Part shown: piece after piece, positions 52,651-62,881 of the stretch
Position numbering within the stretch: position 1 is the stretch's first letter
How the letters are laid out: each line of letters starts with the position of its first letter
From: Pseudoxanthomonas sp. PXM02
GTDB lineage: Bacteria > Pseudomonadota > Gammaproteobacteria > Xanthomonadales > Xanthomonadaceae
NCBI RefSeq assembly: GCF_014851805.1
Contig: NZ_JACVAK010000004.1
Span: 62,001 to 126,000 of the forward strand
DNA: 64,000 nt
Reading direction: 5' to 3'
Notes under the pieces: generated by a model
The model's input: only the letters and a program-made list of their open reading frames with translations
What the model was told of the DNA's origin: nothing
Database searches by the model: none
Translations under genes and position numbers: made by a program

Positions 52651-53945
52651 GGCCTGCGCCGCTGCTCGTCGCGCTGATGGCAGGCTGGGGGCTGGCCGGC
52701 CTGGCCGTGCCGTTCCTCGGCTGGCCGCTGTGGCAATGGCAGCTGGTCGGCGCCACGGTGCTGGTGATCGCGGGGCTGGATGCCTGGAGGCTGCGCACCC
52801 GACCCACGCCGGAGATCGTGCGCGAAGTGCCTGAGGCGCTGCCGCTGGGCATCGACCGCGACGTCGCACTGCTGTTCGAGTCGCGGGTGCGGCAGCGGCT
52901 GGAGGTGTTCGACCTGCATCCGGGCGCCTGGCCGTCGACCGGCCTGCCGCGTCAGCTGACGCTGGCGCCGATGTCGGCGACCCGCATCACCTATCGCCTG
53001 CGTCCCGCGGCGCGCGGCGATGCGCATTTCGATGGCGTGCAGCTGCGCCTGCGCTCGCCGCTGGCGCTGTGGCGGCAGTTGCGCGTCACCGGTGCGCCGC
53101 AGCGGGTGCGCGTGTACCCCAACTTCGCGCCGCTGACGCGCTTTGCACTGTTCAGTGCCGAACAGGCCTCGCGGCTTGTCGGCGCACACCTGAAGCGGCG
53201 ACGTGGCGAAGGCACCGACTTCCACCAGATGCGCGAGTACCGCGTCGGCGACAGCCTGCGCCAGGTCGACTGGAAGGCCACGGCGCGCTCGCGCAAGCTG
53301 ATCTCGCGCGAGTACCAGGACGAGAAGAACCAGCAGCTGGTGATGCTGATCGACACCGGTCGCCGGATGATGGCGCGCGAGGACGAACTGGGCCATTTCG
53401 ACCACGTGCTCAATGCGTCGCTGGTGGTGTCGTACCTGGCGCTGCGGCAGGGCGATGGCGTGGGCCTGTTCGCCGCCGGCGGCGACAGCCGCTGGGTCGC
53501 GCCGCAACGCGGCATGGCCGCGATCGACACGCTGCTGCGCGCCAGTTACGACCTGCAGCCACGCCCGGTGGCCACCGACTACCTGGCCGCCGCCACTGAG
53601 CTGAGCCTGCGCCAGCGCCGCCGCGCGCTGGTGATGCTGGTCACCAACGTTCGCGACGAGGACATCGACGACCTGCTCGCTGCGGTACGCCTGCTGCAGA
53701 AGCGGCACCTGGTGTGCGTGGCCAGCCTGCGCGAGACCTCGCTGGACGATGCGCTGGACAACGACGTGCATGACCTGCAGGGCGCGATCCATGCCGGCGC
53801 CGTCGCGCGCTATCTGGAGCAGCGCACGGCGGCGCACGACGCGTTGCGCAGCCATCGGGTCATGGTGCTGGACGTCACCAGCGACGAACTGCCGGGCGCG
53901 CTGGTGGAGCGCTACCTGGCGGTCAAGCGCGACGGCGTGCTGTAG
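52647..53945 (+). CDS. DUF58 domain protein (MoxR operon partner)
   Basis: 432 residues. Two N-terminal membrane helices (about 4-22 and 26-44), then a beta-rich domain and the DUF58 motif RRGEGTDFHQMREYRVGDSLRQVDWKATARSRKLISREY, followed by a VWA-like domain (LVMLIDTGRRMMAREDELGHFD, with a DxG... arrangement) to the end. DUF58 proteins are the usual substrates or partners of MoxR ATPases. ATG overlaps the MoxR stop (ATGA). Last gene of the operon; the next gene starts 8 bases later but has its own signal peptide. Confidence 0.93.
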   Translation: MRPAPLLVALMAGWGLAGLAVPFLGWPLWQWQLVGATVLVIAGLDAWRLRTRPTPEIVREVPEALPLGIDRDVALLFESRVRQRLEVFDLHPGAWPSTGLPRQLTLAPMSATRITYRLRPAARGDAHFDGVQLRLRSPLALWRQLRVTGAPQRVRVYPNFAPLTRFALFSAEQASRLVGAHLKRRRGEGTDFHQMREYRVGDSLRQVDWKATARSRKLISREYQDEKNQQLVMLIDTGRRMMAREDELGHFDHVLNASLVVSYLALRQGDGVGLFAAGGDSRWVAPQRGMAAIDTLLRASYDLQPRPVATDYLAAATELSLRQRRRALVMLVTNVRDEDIDDLLAAVRLLQKRHLVCVASLRETSLDDALDNDVHDLQGAIHAGAVARYLEQRTAAHDALRSHRVMVLDVTSDELPGALVERYLAVKRDGVL

Positions 53946-53953
53946 TCGCGCGC

Positions 53954-54970
53954 ATGCGCACGCTCGCCACGCCCCTGCTCGCGCTCTGCCTGGCCACCGG
54001 GTTCGCGCACGCGGCGGAGGTCGAACGCATCCGCCTGCAGTCGACGGAGATGGTCGTCGAGATCACGCCCGCACTGGGTGGCCGTCTGCTGCATGCCGGG
54101 CGCATAGGTCGCCCCAACCTGATCAAGATCGGCGAGCCGGTCGTGTCGCAACCCGCGCCGGCGGTGTCGCCGGAGGCCGATGACATCGGCTATCTCGGCC
54201 ACGACGTGTGGCTGGGGCCGCAGAGCGGCTGGTGGTCCGACCAGGACGTGAACTCCTCGCGTCGCGCCGCGAAGGCGGTCTGGCCGCCGGATCCGTACCT
54301 CGCATTCGCGACCACACATGTGGTCGCGCGCTCGCCCGAGCGACTGGTGCTGGAGGGCGTCGACAGCCCGGTCACCGGCGTGCGATTGCTCAAATCGTTC
54401 GCGTTCGACCCCGCAGATCCATCCACCCTTGTCGTGACGGCGATCGCGCGCAACATCCGCGAACGTCCTCTGTCGCGTGACCTGTGGTTCAACACACGGA
54501 CGTCGGCCGCCACGCGCGTCTACGTGCCGGTCGCCGATGCGCGCGACGTGCGCGTTGAGGCAGCCGAAGAAACCGCACCGGCCTGGCGGATCGAGGGTGG
54601 CGTGTTCTCGCTCCTGCCCGCGCCACCCGACGCGGCGTTGCGTCGTGGCAAGGTGTTCCTGCAGCCTTCGGCGGGCTGGATGGCGGGCTTCGCCGATGGA
54701 CAGGCGTTCGTGATCCGCTTCGAGCACCAGCCGCGTTCGGCGATCCATCCCGAACAGGGCCAGGTCGAGCTCTATCTCGACCACGCACTCGATCTGCAGG
54801 CCGGTCTGCTGGAAATGGAAGTGCATGCGCCCTTCCGCACGCTCGAGCCCGGTGAGGCGATGCAGGCGCAGGAGCGTTGGACGGTGCGGCCTTACGACGG
54901 ACCGGAGACGCAGGAGGCGCAGGTCGCATTCCTGTGCGAACAGCTGGATCTCTGCGTCGACGCGCACTGA
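53954..54970 (+). CDS. DUF4380-like secreted protein
   Basis: 338 residues. Signal peptide MRTLATPLLALCLATGFAHA. The body resembles galactose mutarotase-type beta-sandwich proteins: VEITPALGGRLLHAGRIGRPNLIKIGEP, IGYLGHDVWLGPQSGWW, and DLWFNTRTSAATRVYVP. DUF4380 proteins have this fold and are often found near sugar or ThuA genes. Starts 8 bases after DUF58, so it may be read from the same transcript; convergent with the ThuA gene. Confidence 0.75.
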   Translation: MRTLATPLLALCLATGFAHAAEVERIRLQSTEMVVEITPALGGRLLHAGRIGRPNLIKIGEPVVSQPAPAVSPEADDIGYLGHDVWLGPQSGWWSDQDVNSSRRAAKAVWPPDPYLAFATTHVVARSPERLVLEGVDSPVTGVRLLKSFAFDPADPSTLVVTAIARNIRERPLSRDLWFNTRTSAATRVYVPVADARDVRVEAAEETAPAWRIEGGVFSLLPAPPDAALRRGKVFLQPSAGWMAGFADGQAFVIRFEHQPRSAIHPEQGQVELYLDHALDLQAGLLEMEVHAPFRTLEPGEAMQAQERWTVRPYDGPETQEAQVAFLCEQLDLCVDAH

Positions 54971-54983
54971 GCGAGGCACTGCC

Positions 54984-55757
54984 TCAGCGCGACGCGTCGA
55001 TGCCTTTGCCGGTCGCCGTCCACCAGAGTCCGCCGTACAGGTGCGCAAGGTAGCGCGGTTCGTCGTACAGCGCAGGGGTATGTCCGAGCGACGTGACGAA
55101 CACGCGGCCTCCGTCGTAGACGTGGTACCACGCGACCGGGTGCTCCTTGCCCATGCCGTGGGCGGTCTGGCCCGGCCAGATCCGGGTCGGGTCGTAGCTG
55201 CCCTCGTCCACGCTGAGCACGGTGCGCAGACCACGCGTGACCGGTGCGTTGAACTCGTACCACTCGTCCGTCCACACCCAGCGCGATGGCAGGCCGAACG
55301 TGGCAGGGAAGGCGGGGTCTTCCACATGCACGGTGGCCGTCTGCACCATCGGATGGATGCGGAAGGTGCGGCCGATCAGCCGTTCGAACCAGGGCCAGTC
55401 GCCCGGCGGATTGAAGATCAGTGCGCGGTGCACGGCCATCACGCCGCCGCCACTACGCACATAGGCTTCCAGCTTTCCGCGCTGCTCGCCTTTCAGTTCG
55501 TCGCCGGGCGTGTTGAGCAGCACGATCGCGGCGTAGGGCGACAGGTCGCCGTCGAAGGGCGTGCTGTTCCATGACCAGGTCAGGTCGAACCCATGCACCT
55601 GCGCCATGCGTTCGAACTGCGGCTTGGCCACCACGGCGTAGTCGTGGTGGTAGCGGTTGGGAATGGCGACCACCAGCACCTTGAACTGGCCCTGCGCGAA
55701 CGCGGGCAGGGCAGGGGCAGGGAGGCAGAGCAGGACCAGCAGCAGGAAGCGTTTCAT
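54984..55757 (-). CDS. ThuA-domain (trehalose-utilisation-type) secreted protein
   Basis: 257 residues with signal peptide MKRFLLLVLLCLPAPALPAFA. The ThuA fold (GATase-like alpha/beta) is seen in FKVLVVAIPNRYHHDYAVVA, AIVLLNTPGDELKGEQRGKLEAYVRSGGGVMAVHRALI, and HPVAWYHVYDGGRVFVTSLGHTPALYDEPRYLAHLYGGLWW, the last being the typical C-terminal signature. ThuA proteins belong to sugar catabolism and dehydrogenase clusters; no such cluster is here. Substrate unknown. Confidence 0.9.
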   Translation of the reverse strand: MKRFLLLVLLCLPAPALPAFAQGQFKVLVVAIPNRYHHDYAVVAKPQFERMAQVHGFDLTWSWNSTPFDGDLSPYAAIVLLNTPGDELKGEQRGKLEAYVRSGGGVMAVHRALIFNPPGDWPWFERLIGRTFRIHPMVQTATVHVEDPAFPATFGLPSRWVWTDEWYEFNAPVTRGLRTVLSVDEGSYDPTRIWPGQTAHGMGKEHPVAWYHVYDGGRVFVTSLGHTPALYDEPRYLAHLYGGLWWTATGKGIDASR

Positions 55758-55836
55758 GGCGCGATGCTAGCCCGGCGGGTCCTCGCCGGGTGTCGCCGCG
55801 CTATTCCGTTTTCAGCGCCGTGTATGCGGATATCGC

Positions 55837-56187
55837 CTAGGCCGCGCGCGCCGCCTGCATCGCCTTGCAGGCGCCCCAGGCCAGCATGACCAGGCCGGCC
55901 GCGGAGATGACGCCCAGCAGCATGCCGAAGGCGCTGAACAAACCCATCATCCCGCTCAGCGAGGCATAGCCGTCGGTGGCGCTGTTGATCACCCATGCCT
56001 GCCAAACGCTCGTCACGCCACGCAGCAGCGTGGTCAGCAGCATCAGCGCGATGCCGGCCAGCGCCAGTTTGCGTCCCGGCACCGGGGGTGCCCACATCGC
56101 CAGCATCGCGGCGCTTGCCACGCAAGCGAGCAGTTCGGGCAGCTGATAGCCGAGCATGGTCAGCATCTGGGTGAAAAATCCGTCCAT
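55837..56187 (-). CDS. Small membrane protein, unknown
   Basis: 116 residues with three or four hydrophobic helices (about 12-30, 36-55, 75-100). Starts MDGFFTQMLTMLGYQLPELLACVASAAML. No family recognised. Upstream of the ThuA gene and downstream of a secreted protein gene, all on the minus strand, with gaps of 60-80 bases. Codon and base usage are like the rest of the genome. Confidence 0.65.
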   Translation of the reverse strand: MDGFFTQMLTMLGYQLPELLACVASAAMLAMWAPPVPGRKLALAGIALMLLTTLLRGVTSVWQAWVINSATDGYASLSGMMGLFSAFGMLLGVISAAGLVMLAWGACKAMQAARAA

Positions 56188-56250
56188 GAATCACTCCGCG
56201 TCGATGGATGTCCACTTTATCGCAAAGCCATCAAGACCTTCAGCGCGGCG

Positions 56251-57114
56251 TCACTCGCCTGTCAGCAGGGCTTGTCGGCGGATGCGACGCTCTTCATCCG
56301 GCGTAAGCCGATGGATGTCCGAAGGCGAGGGTGCGAGCATCGTCAGCGTCGAGGTCGCCGGTTCGTAACGGGCCACGTACTGCCGCATGCCGATGTGCAG
56401 GGCACCCGTGCGTTCGTCCCATGCCGACGAGGTGGGGCCGAAGAAGCTCCAAGGTGCTGGTGTCAGGAGGAAATGTAGATTGGACGCCGCATCGACGCGC
56501 ACCAGAGCCTCGTACAGCGTGATCAGCAGGTCGTCGTTGTCGGTGACGGCCACGGCGCAGGGTGCGCCAGGCAGGGTCATGACTGCTTGCGCTCGCCACT
56601 GGCCCTGGAAGTTGTCGAGCGCCACAAGCGTGCCGTCCGACGACCCCAGATGGGCGAGGCCCTCGATAGCGTGCCATTGGCCCTTCCATGGGAAGAAGGC
56701 CACGATGTGATCGGAAGAGATCTGGTAGCGCGACGCGCCGTCGACGCTGTACCAGTAGAGCGTCGCGCCGAACTCGCCCATGTTGAACGCCACCAGCCAG
56801 CCATCGTCGACGCGCTGGGCGAGGATCCCGTCATCGTGCTTTCCGGGAGAGGGCAGGAACGATGGCCTGGCGGCAGCCGAGGAGGAGCACGACTCTCGGG
56901 TGGCGATGGTGACGCCGTCGCGGCGGGACACATGCCAAGTGATCGGCGAGTAGTTGCCCGCGTATTCCCAGACAAGACGATCAGCGCGCTGGGTTTCGGC
57001 GGGAATCGGCATCTCGACCCAATCGCTCAGCGGTGCGTCGTCGGTCCGCTCGTCGCCCGCCCACGCGGCGAACGAGAGTAGGACCAGCCATGCACAGGTG
57101 AGACAACGCAGCAA
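56251..57114 (-). CDS. Hypothetical secreted protein, beta-rich
   Basis: 287 residues with signal peptide MLRCLTCAWLVLLSFAAWA. The body has repeated blade-like strands: DDGILAQRVDDGWLVAFNMGEFGATLYWYSVDGA, YQISSDHIVAFFPWKGQWHAIEGLAHLGSSDGT and DDLLITLYEALVRVDAASNLHFLL, suggesting a beta-propeller. Role unknown. Its end is preceded by TPDEERRIRRQALLTGE. Starts 10 bases before aroE ends and shares the strand, so it is probably co-transcribed with aroE. Confidence 0.65.
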   Translation of the reverse strand: MLRCLTCAWLVLLSFAAWAGDERTDDAPLSDWVEMPIPAETQRADRLVWEYAGNYSPITWHVSRRDGVTIATRESCSSSAAARPSFLPSPGKHDDGILAQRVDDGWLVAFNMGEFGATLYWYSVDGASRYQISSDHIVAFFPWKGQWHAIEGLAHLGSSDGTLVALDNFQGQWRAQAVMTLPGAPCAVAVTDNDDLLITLYEALVRVDAASNLHFLLTPAPWSFFGPTSSAWDERTGALHIGMRQYVARYEPATSTLTMLAPSPSDIHRLTPDEERRIRRQALLTGE

Positions 57115-57124
57115 GGACGCGTCC

Positions 57125-57973
57125 TCAATCCGCCGTCACCAGCACTTTGTCCTTGCCGCGCAACGCCGCATAGACCGCATCGGTTTCCGGTCGCACGCCG
57201 TGCCAGCGTTCGAAGGCTTCCGCTGCCTGCTCGACCAGCATGCCCAGCCCGTCCACCGCGTCGTGGCAGCCGGCGGCGCGCGCCCAGGCAAGGAAGGGAA
57301 TCGCAGCTTCGCCATAGTTGAGGTCCACCGCCAGCGTGCGCGGCGTGGCGAGGCCGAACGGCAGGGTGAACTCGCCCTGGTCCTGGCGCGCGGCCGACGT
57401 GGCGTTGACGATCAGCGAAAAGTCGCCGAGGTTGCGCAGGTCGTCCCAGTAGCGCGAGTGCGCGCGGTCGGGTTCGCCCAGCGCGTCGGCCAGCGCGTCC
57501 GCACGTTCCGCGGTGCGGTTGACGATGATCAGTTCGCTGATGCCCGCATCCAGCAGCGCGGGGGCGACGCCGCGCGCGGCCCCACCGGCGCCGAGCAGCA
57601 GTGCACGGCGGGCGCGCAGGTCCAGGCCATGCCGGTCGGTGAGATCGCGCACCAGCCCAACGCCATCGGTGTTGTCGCCATGCCACTGGCCGTCGTTGCG
57701 GATCAGCGTGTTGACCGCACCGGCGCGCCGGGCGCGATCGCTGGTATGCGCGCAGATCGCGAAAGCAGCCTCCTTCAGCGGCAGGGTGACGTTCGCGCCT
57801 GATCCCCCTTCGCCGACAAAGCGGTCGAGCGTGGCGACGAAGTCGTGCGCCGCGGTGTCGATGGCCGTGTACTCGAGCGGGATGCCCACCTGCTGCGCGA
57901 AGGCTGCATGAATGCGCGGCGACAGCGAGTGGGCGACGGGGTGGCCGAAGACGGCGTAGCGATGGCTGGACAT
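57125..57973 (-). CDS. aroE: Shikimate dehydrogenase
   Basis: 282 residues. Reduces 3-dehydroshikimate to shikimate with NADPH in the aromatic amino acid pathway. Motifs: [16 protein letters not shown] (shikimate binding), [12 protein letters not shown] (catalytic Lys), [13 protein letters not shown] (catalytic Asp), [16 protein letters not shown] (dinucleotide binding) and [16 protein letters not shown] 57973 is the conserved [16 protein letters not shown] start. Length is normal. Confidence 0.96.
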   Translation of the reverse strand: MSSHRYAVFGHPVAHSLSPRIHAAFAQQVGIPLEYTAIDTAAHDFVATLDRFVGEGGSGANVTLPLKEAAFAICAHTSDRARRAGAVNTLIRNDGQWHGDNTDGVGLVRDLTDRHGLDLRARRALLLGAGGAARGVAPALLDAGISELIIVNRTAERADALADALGEPDRAHSRYWDDLRNLGDFSLIVNATSAARQDQGEFTLPFGLATPRTLAVDLNYGEAAIPFLAWARAAGCHDAVDGLGMLVEQAAEAFERWHGVRPETDAVYAALRGKDKVLVTAD

Positions 57974-58239
57974 GGAGTGCTAGATCCCGTCGTTGGATGG
58001 AGGGCGCGGGGAAACACGTGCAGCCCCCGCTTGTGCAGGCAGTCTACTCTGCGTCGCTACGGCTGCGCAGCCACGCGCCTGGTCCGGATGTTCGAGGGCT
58101 CCGCTGACGCCGATCATGGGCTAACGCACCTAGCAACCTCTCCGTGTTTGGCGACAACGTATCGCAGGCTTCGTGCGAGAGATACTGTTCACGGGAGTGT
58201 GCACTACACCTAAGCGAACGGCCGCCTCATCAAGATCCG

Positions 58240-59031
58240 TCAGCCTCCCTGATTGGCAGATGGTTCAGTAGCCTGGTCTATGAATGCCCTGAAGCCCGGG
58301 CGTGGATCCCCGCTGGCAGGAAATGCATCGGAGAGACGTGAGTCCCGCCACAACGCTTCTTCAAGTGTCATTGCACGCAAGCGCTGTTCGTCTGCAAGCT
58401 GTCCTTGAACCAAAGCGTTCTGCGCAAATCCGGCTTGGTCGCCTGCTCTGGCCTGAAGCCGGTAATAGGCGCTTGCCATAACCGGGTCGCGAAACCCATC
58501 AACGGTCAGAAAAATGTCCCCGGCTGTTTTAATGGCATAGACCGATCCAGAACTTGCACTTTTATTGAGAAGCCTAAGAACGTCCACCTTGCTCGCACCC
58601 TCTGTAGATGCTCGGTAGGCGTAGATGGCGGTCGCTGCTTGGTTCCCCATGTCCGCCAGAGCCTTGAGTTCCGTCATCGGGATGCTTCTTAGGTGTGCCT
58701 CAACGGCAGGGCCGGGAAAGCCGTTCTGCTCTAGCCAGGCCGCATCCTCCGCGCTTGAGGCGATGCCAGGATTTGAGGCGTCCCACTTGTATCCGGACTC
58801 CGAAGCCTTGATGCCACCCCGATGGGGTGCGCCAGCGGAAGGCGGTATATGAATTTGCCCGCCAACCCGGCTATCAACTTCACCGTAGCCTGTGTTCCCA
58901 GAGCCCTCCAGCGTTCCTTCTCCATTGGAGGATGTCTTGTGGCGGACCGGGTCACGCAAGCAGGTGAAGCCCGCCACCATCACCAACAGAATCACCGCGA
59001 CAGCCAGTACTCGGTTCCTGTTCGTTTTCAT
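58240..59031 (-). CDS. Hypothetical Sel1-like lipid- or membrane-anchored protein
   Basis: 263 residues. MKTNRNRVLAVAVILLVMVAGFTC is a hydrophobic N-terminus ending AGFTC, a possible lipobox. The mature part is a low-complexity linker (SSNGEGTLEGSGNTGYGEVDSRVG) and then helical repeats: ELKALADMGNQAATAIYAYRAS, LLNKSASSGSVYAIKTAGDIFL and FRDPVMASAYYRLQARAGDQAG, a Sel1-like layout with alanine at the repeat contacts. ATG 59031 follows GGAGT 8 bases upstream. Base composition is more AT-rich than its neighbours, which may mean recent acquisition. Function unknown. Confidence 0.7.
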   Translation of the reverse strand: MKTNRNRVLAVAVILLVMVAGFTCLRDPVRHKTSSNGEGTLEGSGNTGYGEVDSRVGGQIHIPPSAGAPHRGGIKASESGYKWDASNPGIASSAEDAAWLEQNGFPGPAVEAHLRSIPMTELKALADMGNQAATAIYAYRASTEGASKVDVLRLLNKSASSGSVYAIKTAGDIFLTVDGFRDPVMASAYYRLQARAGDQAGFAQNALVQGQLADEQRLRAMTLEEALWRDSRLSDAFPASGDPRPGFRAFIDQATEPSANQGG

Positions 59032-59464
59032 TTGGGACTCCTTATCCCACTCTACTAGGGATTGGTTGTGAGGATGCGTGGGCCTGGGAAGCCGTTGGCG
59101 ACACGGAGTGGGTCGGGTCGGTGCGCGACGGTGCAAGATCATCTTCAGTTGTCGCGGAGGCAAGGTGTCCCATCCAGCGCAACGTGGGTCAACAGGCGTC
59201 CGCTTGACAGGCTGTGCACCGCGCTGCAATGTGCCGCCGCCGGAGGGGGTGTGCCAGGGAGCATGGCGACAGGCAGGCGGACTGGGGAGTCCGACTGCCT
59301 TCCAACGAACTCTGCCACTGCGAGGAATGCGCGTCGACCGGAAACGGAGCGGCGGCAGGCCGACGCACGCACATCCGTCGGCATCGTCAGCCGCACGACA
59401 CCGATCCGCCCCGCCGATACCGCGAGGACGCGGGGAATCCACCACTATCGAAAGGGGAAACACG
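59032..59464. promoter_or_regulatory. Intergenic region upstream of the beta-barrel gene; no gene seen
   Basis: 433 bases. I see no protein-like frame, no clear operator and no RNA gene. A TTGACA hexamer at 59204-59209 is followed after 17 bases by CAATGT, a weak -10. The last bases contain GAAAGGGG before the ATG at 59465. A long untranslated leader is possible. Confidence 0.3.
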
Positions 59465-60190
59465 ATGAAGCCGTTGTTCCGTTACCTGCCGCTCGCACTC
59501 GCGGCCTTTGCCCTGCACGCGCAGGCGCAGTCCGTCTCGCCGGCGTACGAAGCGTTCCGCAACAAGGAAGCGCCGCAGCCTGCGCCCACCCAGGCCGCGA
59601 CACCGACGACGCAGCCGGCCGCACCCGCACCCGCGGCAGCGCCGGCATACGCCGCACCGGCGCCTTACGTCGCGCCTGCCCCGGCGCGTGAAGCCGAAGA
59701 AAACGGCGGCTTCTTCGTCGGCCTGCAGGCTGGCCAGGGCTGGATCTATGAAGACGTCGAACAGGACACCGTGGCGGTCAGCGCCGGTTACCGCTGGCAG
59801 GCGGGCCCGTGGGCGCAGGTCGGCGTGGAACTGTCGGGTGGTCGGCTGGACAGCACGAACTACCGTGGCTATGACGTGTCGAAGGCCACCTACAAGGCCG
59901 TCGGTGCGAATGCCCGCATGAACTTCGGCGACAGCCCGTGGTTCGCCACGGTGCGCGGCGGCTACTTCGATGCCGAACAGGAGTACTCCGATAGCACCTT
60001 CTCCACGGACGGCGGCTACGCCGGCCTGGCCATCGGCGTGGACATCAATCGCCACTTCAACGTCAGCCTGGGCTACACCGCGTTCGTCTACGCGGACGAG
60101 TATGCGGATGAGGACTGCGATGACTACGACTACGACTGCGATTTCAACCGTGCCGACACGGTGATGCTAGGCATCGAAGCCCGCTTCTGA
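59465..60190 (+). CDS. Secreted outer-membrane beta-barrel protein with Pro/Ala linker
   Basis: 241 residues. Signal peptide MKPLFRYLPLALAAFALHAQA, a Pro/Ala-rich linker of about 45 residues (APTQAATPTTQPAAPAPAAAP), then an eight-strand-like barrel: NGGFFVGLQAGQGWIY, VAVSAGYRWQAGPWAQVGVELSGG, FATVRGGYFDAEQEY, GLAIGVDINRHFNVSLGYTAFVY and TVMLGIEARF, ending in the C-terminal Phe. Resembles small OmpW/OmpA-type barrels. An acidic loop DEDCDDYDYDCDFN has two Cys. Ribosome-binding site GAAAGGGG. A strong terminator follows. Confidence 0.82.
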   Translation: MKPLFRYLPLALAAFALHAQAQSVSPAYEAFRNKEAPQPAPTQAATPTTQPAAPAPAAAPAYAAPAPYVAPAPAREAEENGGFFVGLQAGQGWIYEDVEQDTVAVSAGYRWQAGPWAQVGVELSGGRLDSTNYRGYDVSKATYKAVGANARMNFGDSPWFATVRGGYFDAEQEYSDSTFSTDGGYAGLAIGVDINRHFNVSLGYTAFVYADEYADEDCDDYDYDCDFNRADTVMLGIEARF

Positions 60191-60203
60191 GGCAGCAACG
60201 GAA

Positions 60204-60230
60204 ACGGGAGCCAACAGGCTCCCGTTTTTC
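60204..60230 (+). terminator. Rho-independent terminator of the beta-barrel gene
   Basis: ACGGGAGCC (60204-60212), AACA loop, GGCTCCCGT (60217-60225), then TTTTT. A textbook terminator 14 bases after the stop. Confidence 0.93.
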
Positions 60231-60322
60231 CTTGCGGTGATGCGACATCCGGTCGGGCGCTCAGACCCACCGACTCGCCTGCATCGTCATGCCGCGCATC
60301 GCGGATGACGACGCTGTCCCTC

Positions 60323-61658
<1,336 letters not shown>

Positions 61659-61730
61659 CGAACGTGCTCCGCGATACGGCGCGCGACGTGGCGCCTCATG
61701 GACCCACTATGCGGACGCGCGACCGTGGCT

Positions 61731-62750
61731 TCAAGCCACGACGCCGTGCATGCCCTCGATCTCGACCAGCAGTTCGCGCCGGCAGACGTCGGCGTGCAGC
61801 ATCAGCCACGGTACGCGCGTGCCGAGCCGGGCTTCGAGCTGCGCGGCGACGGCATCGGCATCGTCGGCATCGCTCACGTAGACCTTCAGGCGCGAGCTCG
61901 TGTCCATGTGCGGCGGCAGCGAGGGGGCGTGCGTGCGCGCCGCGCCGAGCAGGCTGTCGAGGTTGGTCAGTGTTTCGTCGAGCTGCGCACGCAGCGAGTC
62001 GGCGTGCTGCGAGGCGTGGCCGACGATGCTGGCCGTGCCCGACAGCAGCAGCGGCACGCGCGGCGAGGGCGGCAGCAGGGCGCGCGCGAAGCTGGGCGAT
62101 TGCGGACCGTACTCGCGTGGGTAACGGTAGGCGCTGACCTGGCGCGGATTTTCCAGTGGCAAACCGGGCTCGCGCGCGGCCAGCCAGTACACCTGCAAGA
62201 TGCGGCGTCCGTCGCGGCTGCCGATCGCGGTGGCCGCCGGCAGCACGCGGGTGTCGACTTCACCCAGGCCCTGCACGCGGCCAACGCAGAATTGCCGGTA
62301 GCGCTCGGCATCACCGTCGCCATCGGTGATCGCGTCGAAATAGTTCCATATCCGCAGCAGGTGCGGATATCCGCTGTCGCGCCAGAACGCGGCCATCGCC
62401 GCGTAGGCATGCGCACTGGCGTGCAGGATGCCGCCTTCGGGCTCTTCCCACTCCACCACGCCGAACATCAGCGTGCCGTCGTGGCTGTAGCGCACCGCGC
62501 CGTCGCGGCCGGTCACCACCGGTCCGGTCGCGCGCCAGACTTCATAGGGCGCCGCCGCTTCGCGCAGCGGCGACAGCGGCACGCGCAGATAGCGCGGATC
62601 GTCGATGGCGCTGGTCGCGGGGGCCAGTGCGCCGAAGCCGAACACGGCCAGGGTTTCCGGCAGGCCCAGCAACGCCTGCGGCGTCGGGGCGTGGATGTAG
62701 TCGACGGCCAGCCGCTGCGGTGCGGGTGGATGGTCGGGGGCGGAGCTCAT
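61731..62750 (-). CDS. xanB2: Chorismatase XanB2 (3-/4-hydroxybenzoate synthase)
   Basis: 339 residues of the chorismatase (FkbO/Hyg5) family. XanB2 of Xanthomonas converts chorismate to 3-hydroxybenzoate (for the yellow xanthomonadin pigment) and 4-hydroxybenzoate (for ubiquinone). Visible family features: WEEPEGGILHASAHAYAAM, RIWNYFDAI, GRRILQVYWLAAREPGLPLENPRQVSAYRYP and the C-terminal DVCRRELLVEIEGMHGV, where the Glu residues are catalytic. Start chosen at MSSAPDHPPAPQRL (62750); the frame extends 28 codons upstream without support. The rest of the xan gene cluster is not in the window. Confidence 0.9.
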   Translation of the reverse strand: MSSAPDHPPAPQRLAVDYIHAPTPQALLGLPETLAVFGFGALAPATSAIDDPRYLRVPLSPLREAAAPYEVWRATGPVVTGRDGAVRYSHDGTLMFGVVEWEEPEGGILHASAHAYAAMAAFWRDSGYPHLLRIWNYFDAITDGDGDAERYRQFCVGRVQGLGEVDTRVLPAATAIGSRDGRRILQVYWLAAREPGLPLENPRQVSAYRYPREYGPQSPSFARALLPPSPRVPLLLSGTASIVGHASQHADSLRAQLDETLTNLDSLLGAARTHAPSLPPHMDTSSRLKVYVSDADDADAVAAQLEARLGTRVPWLMLHADVCRRELLVEIEGMHGVVA

Positions 62751-62881
62751 CGTGCAGGAAACGGGGACATGGTCTGGGCGAAATGATAACCCGCCCACCC
62801 CGTCACGCCCGGCGTTGCCGGGCTGTGCCAACATTCAGGCCCTGCGGCGGAAGATCGCCTTGACCCGAAGGGAGAAGCCCC

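Noticed and set aside
53954-55757. A sugar-catabolism island formed by DUF4380 and ThuA genes
   Set aside because: The two genes are convergent and no dehydrogenase, transporter or regulator for sugars accompanies them.
58120-58160. GGGCTAAC...CTAGCAACC similar to integron boxes
   Set aside because: First box has the wrong second base, there is no opposing GTTRRRY at the right distance, and no internal palindrome.
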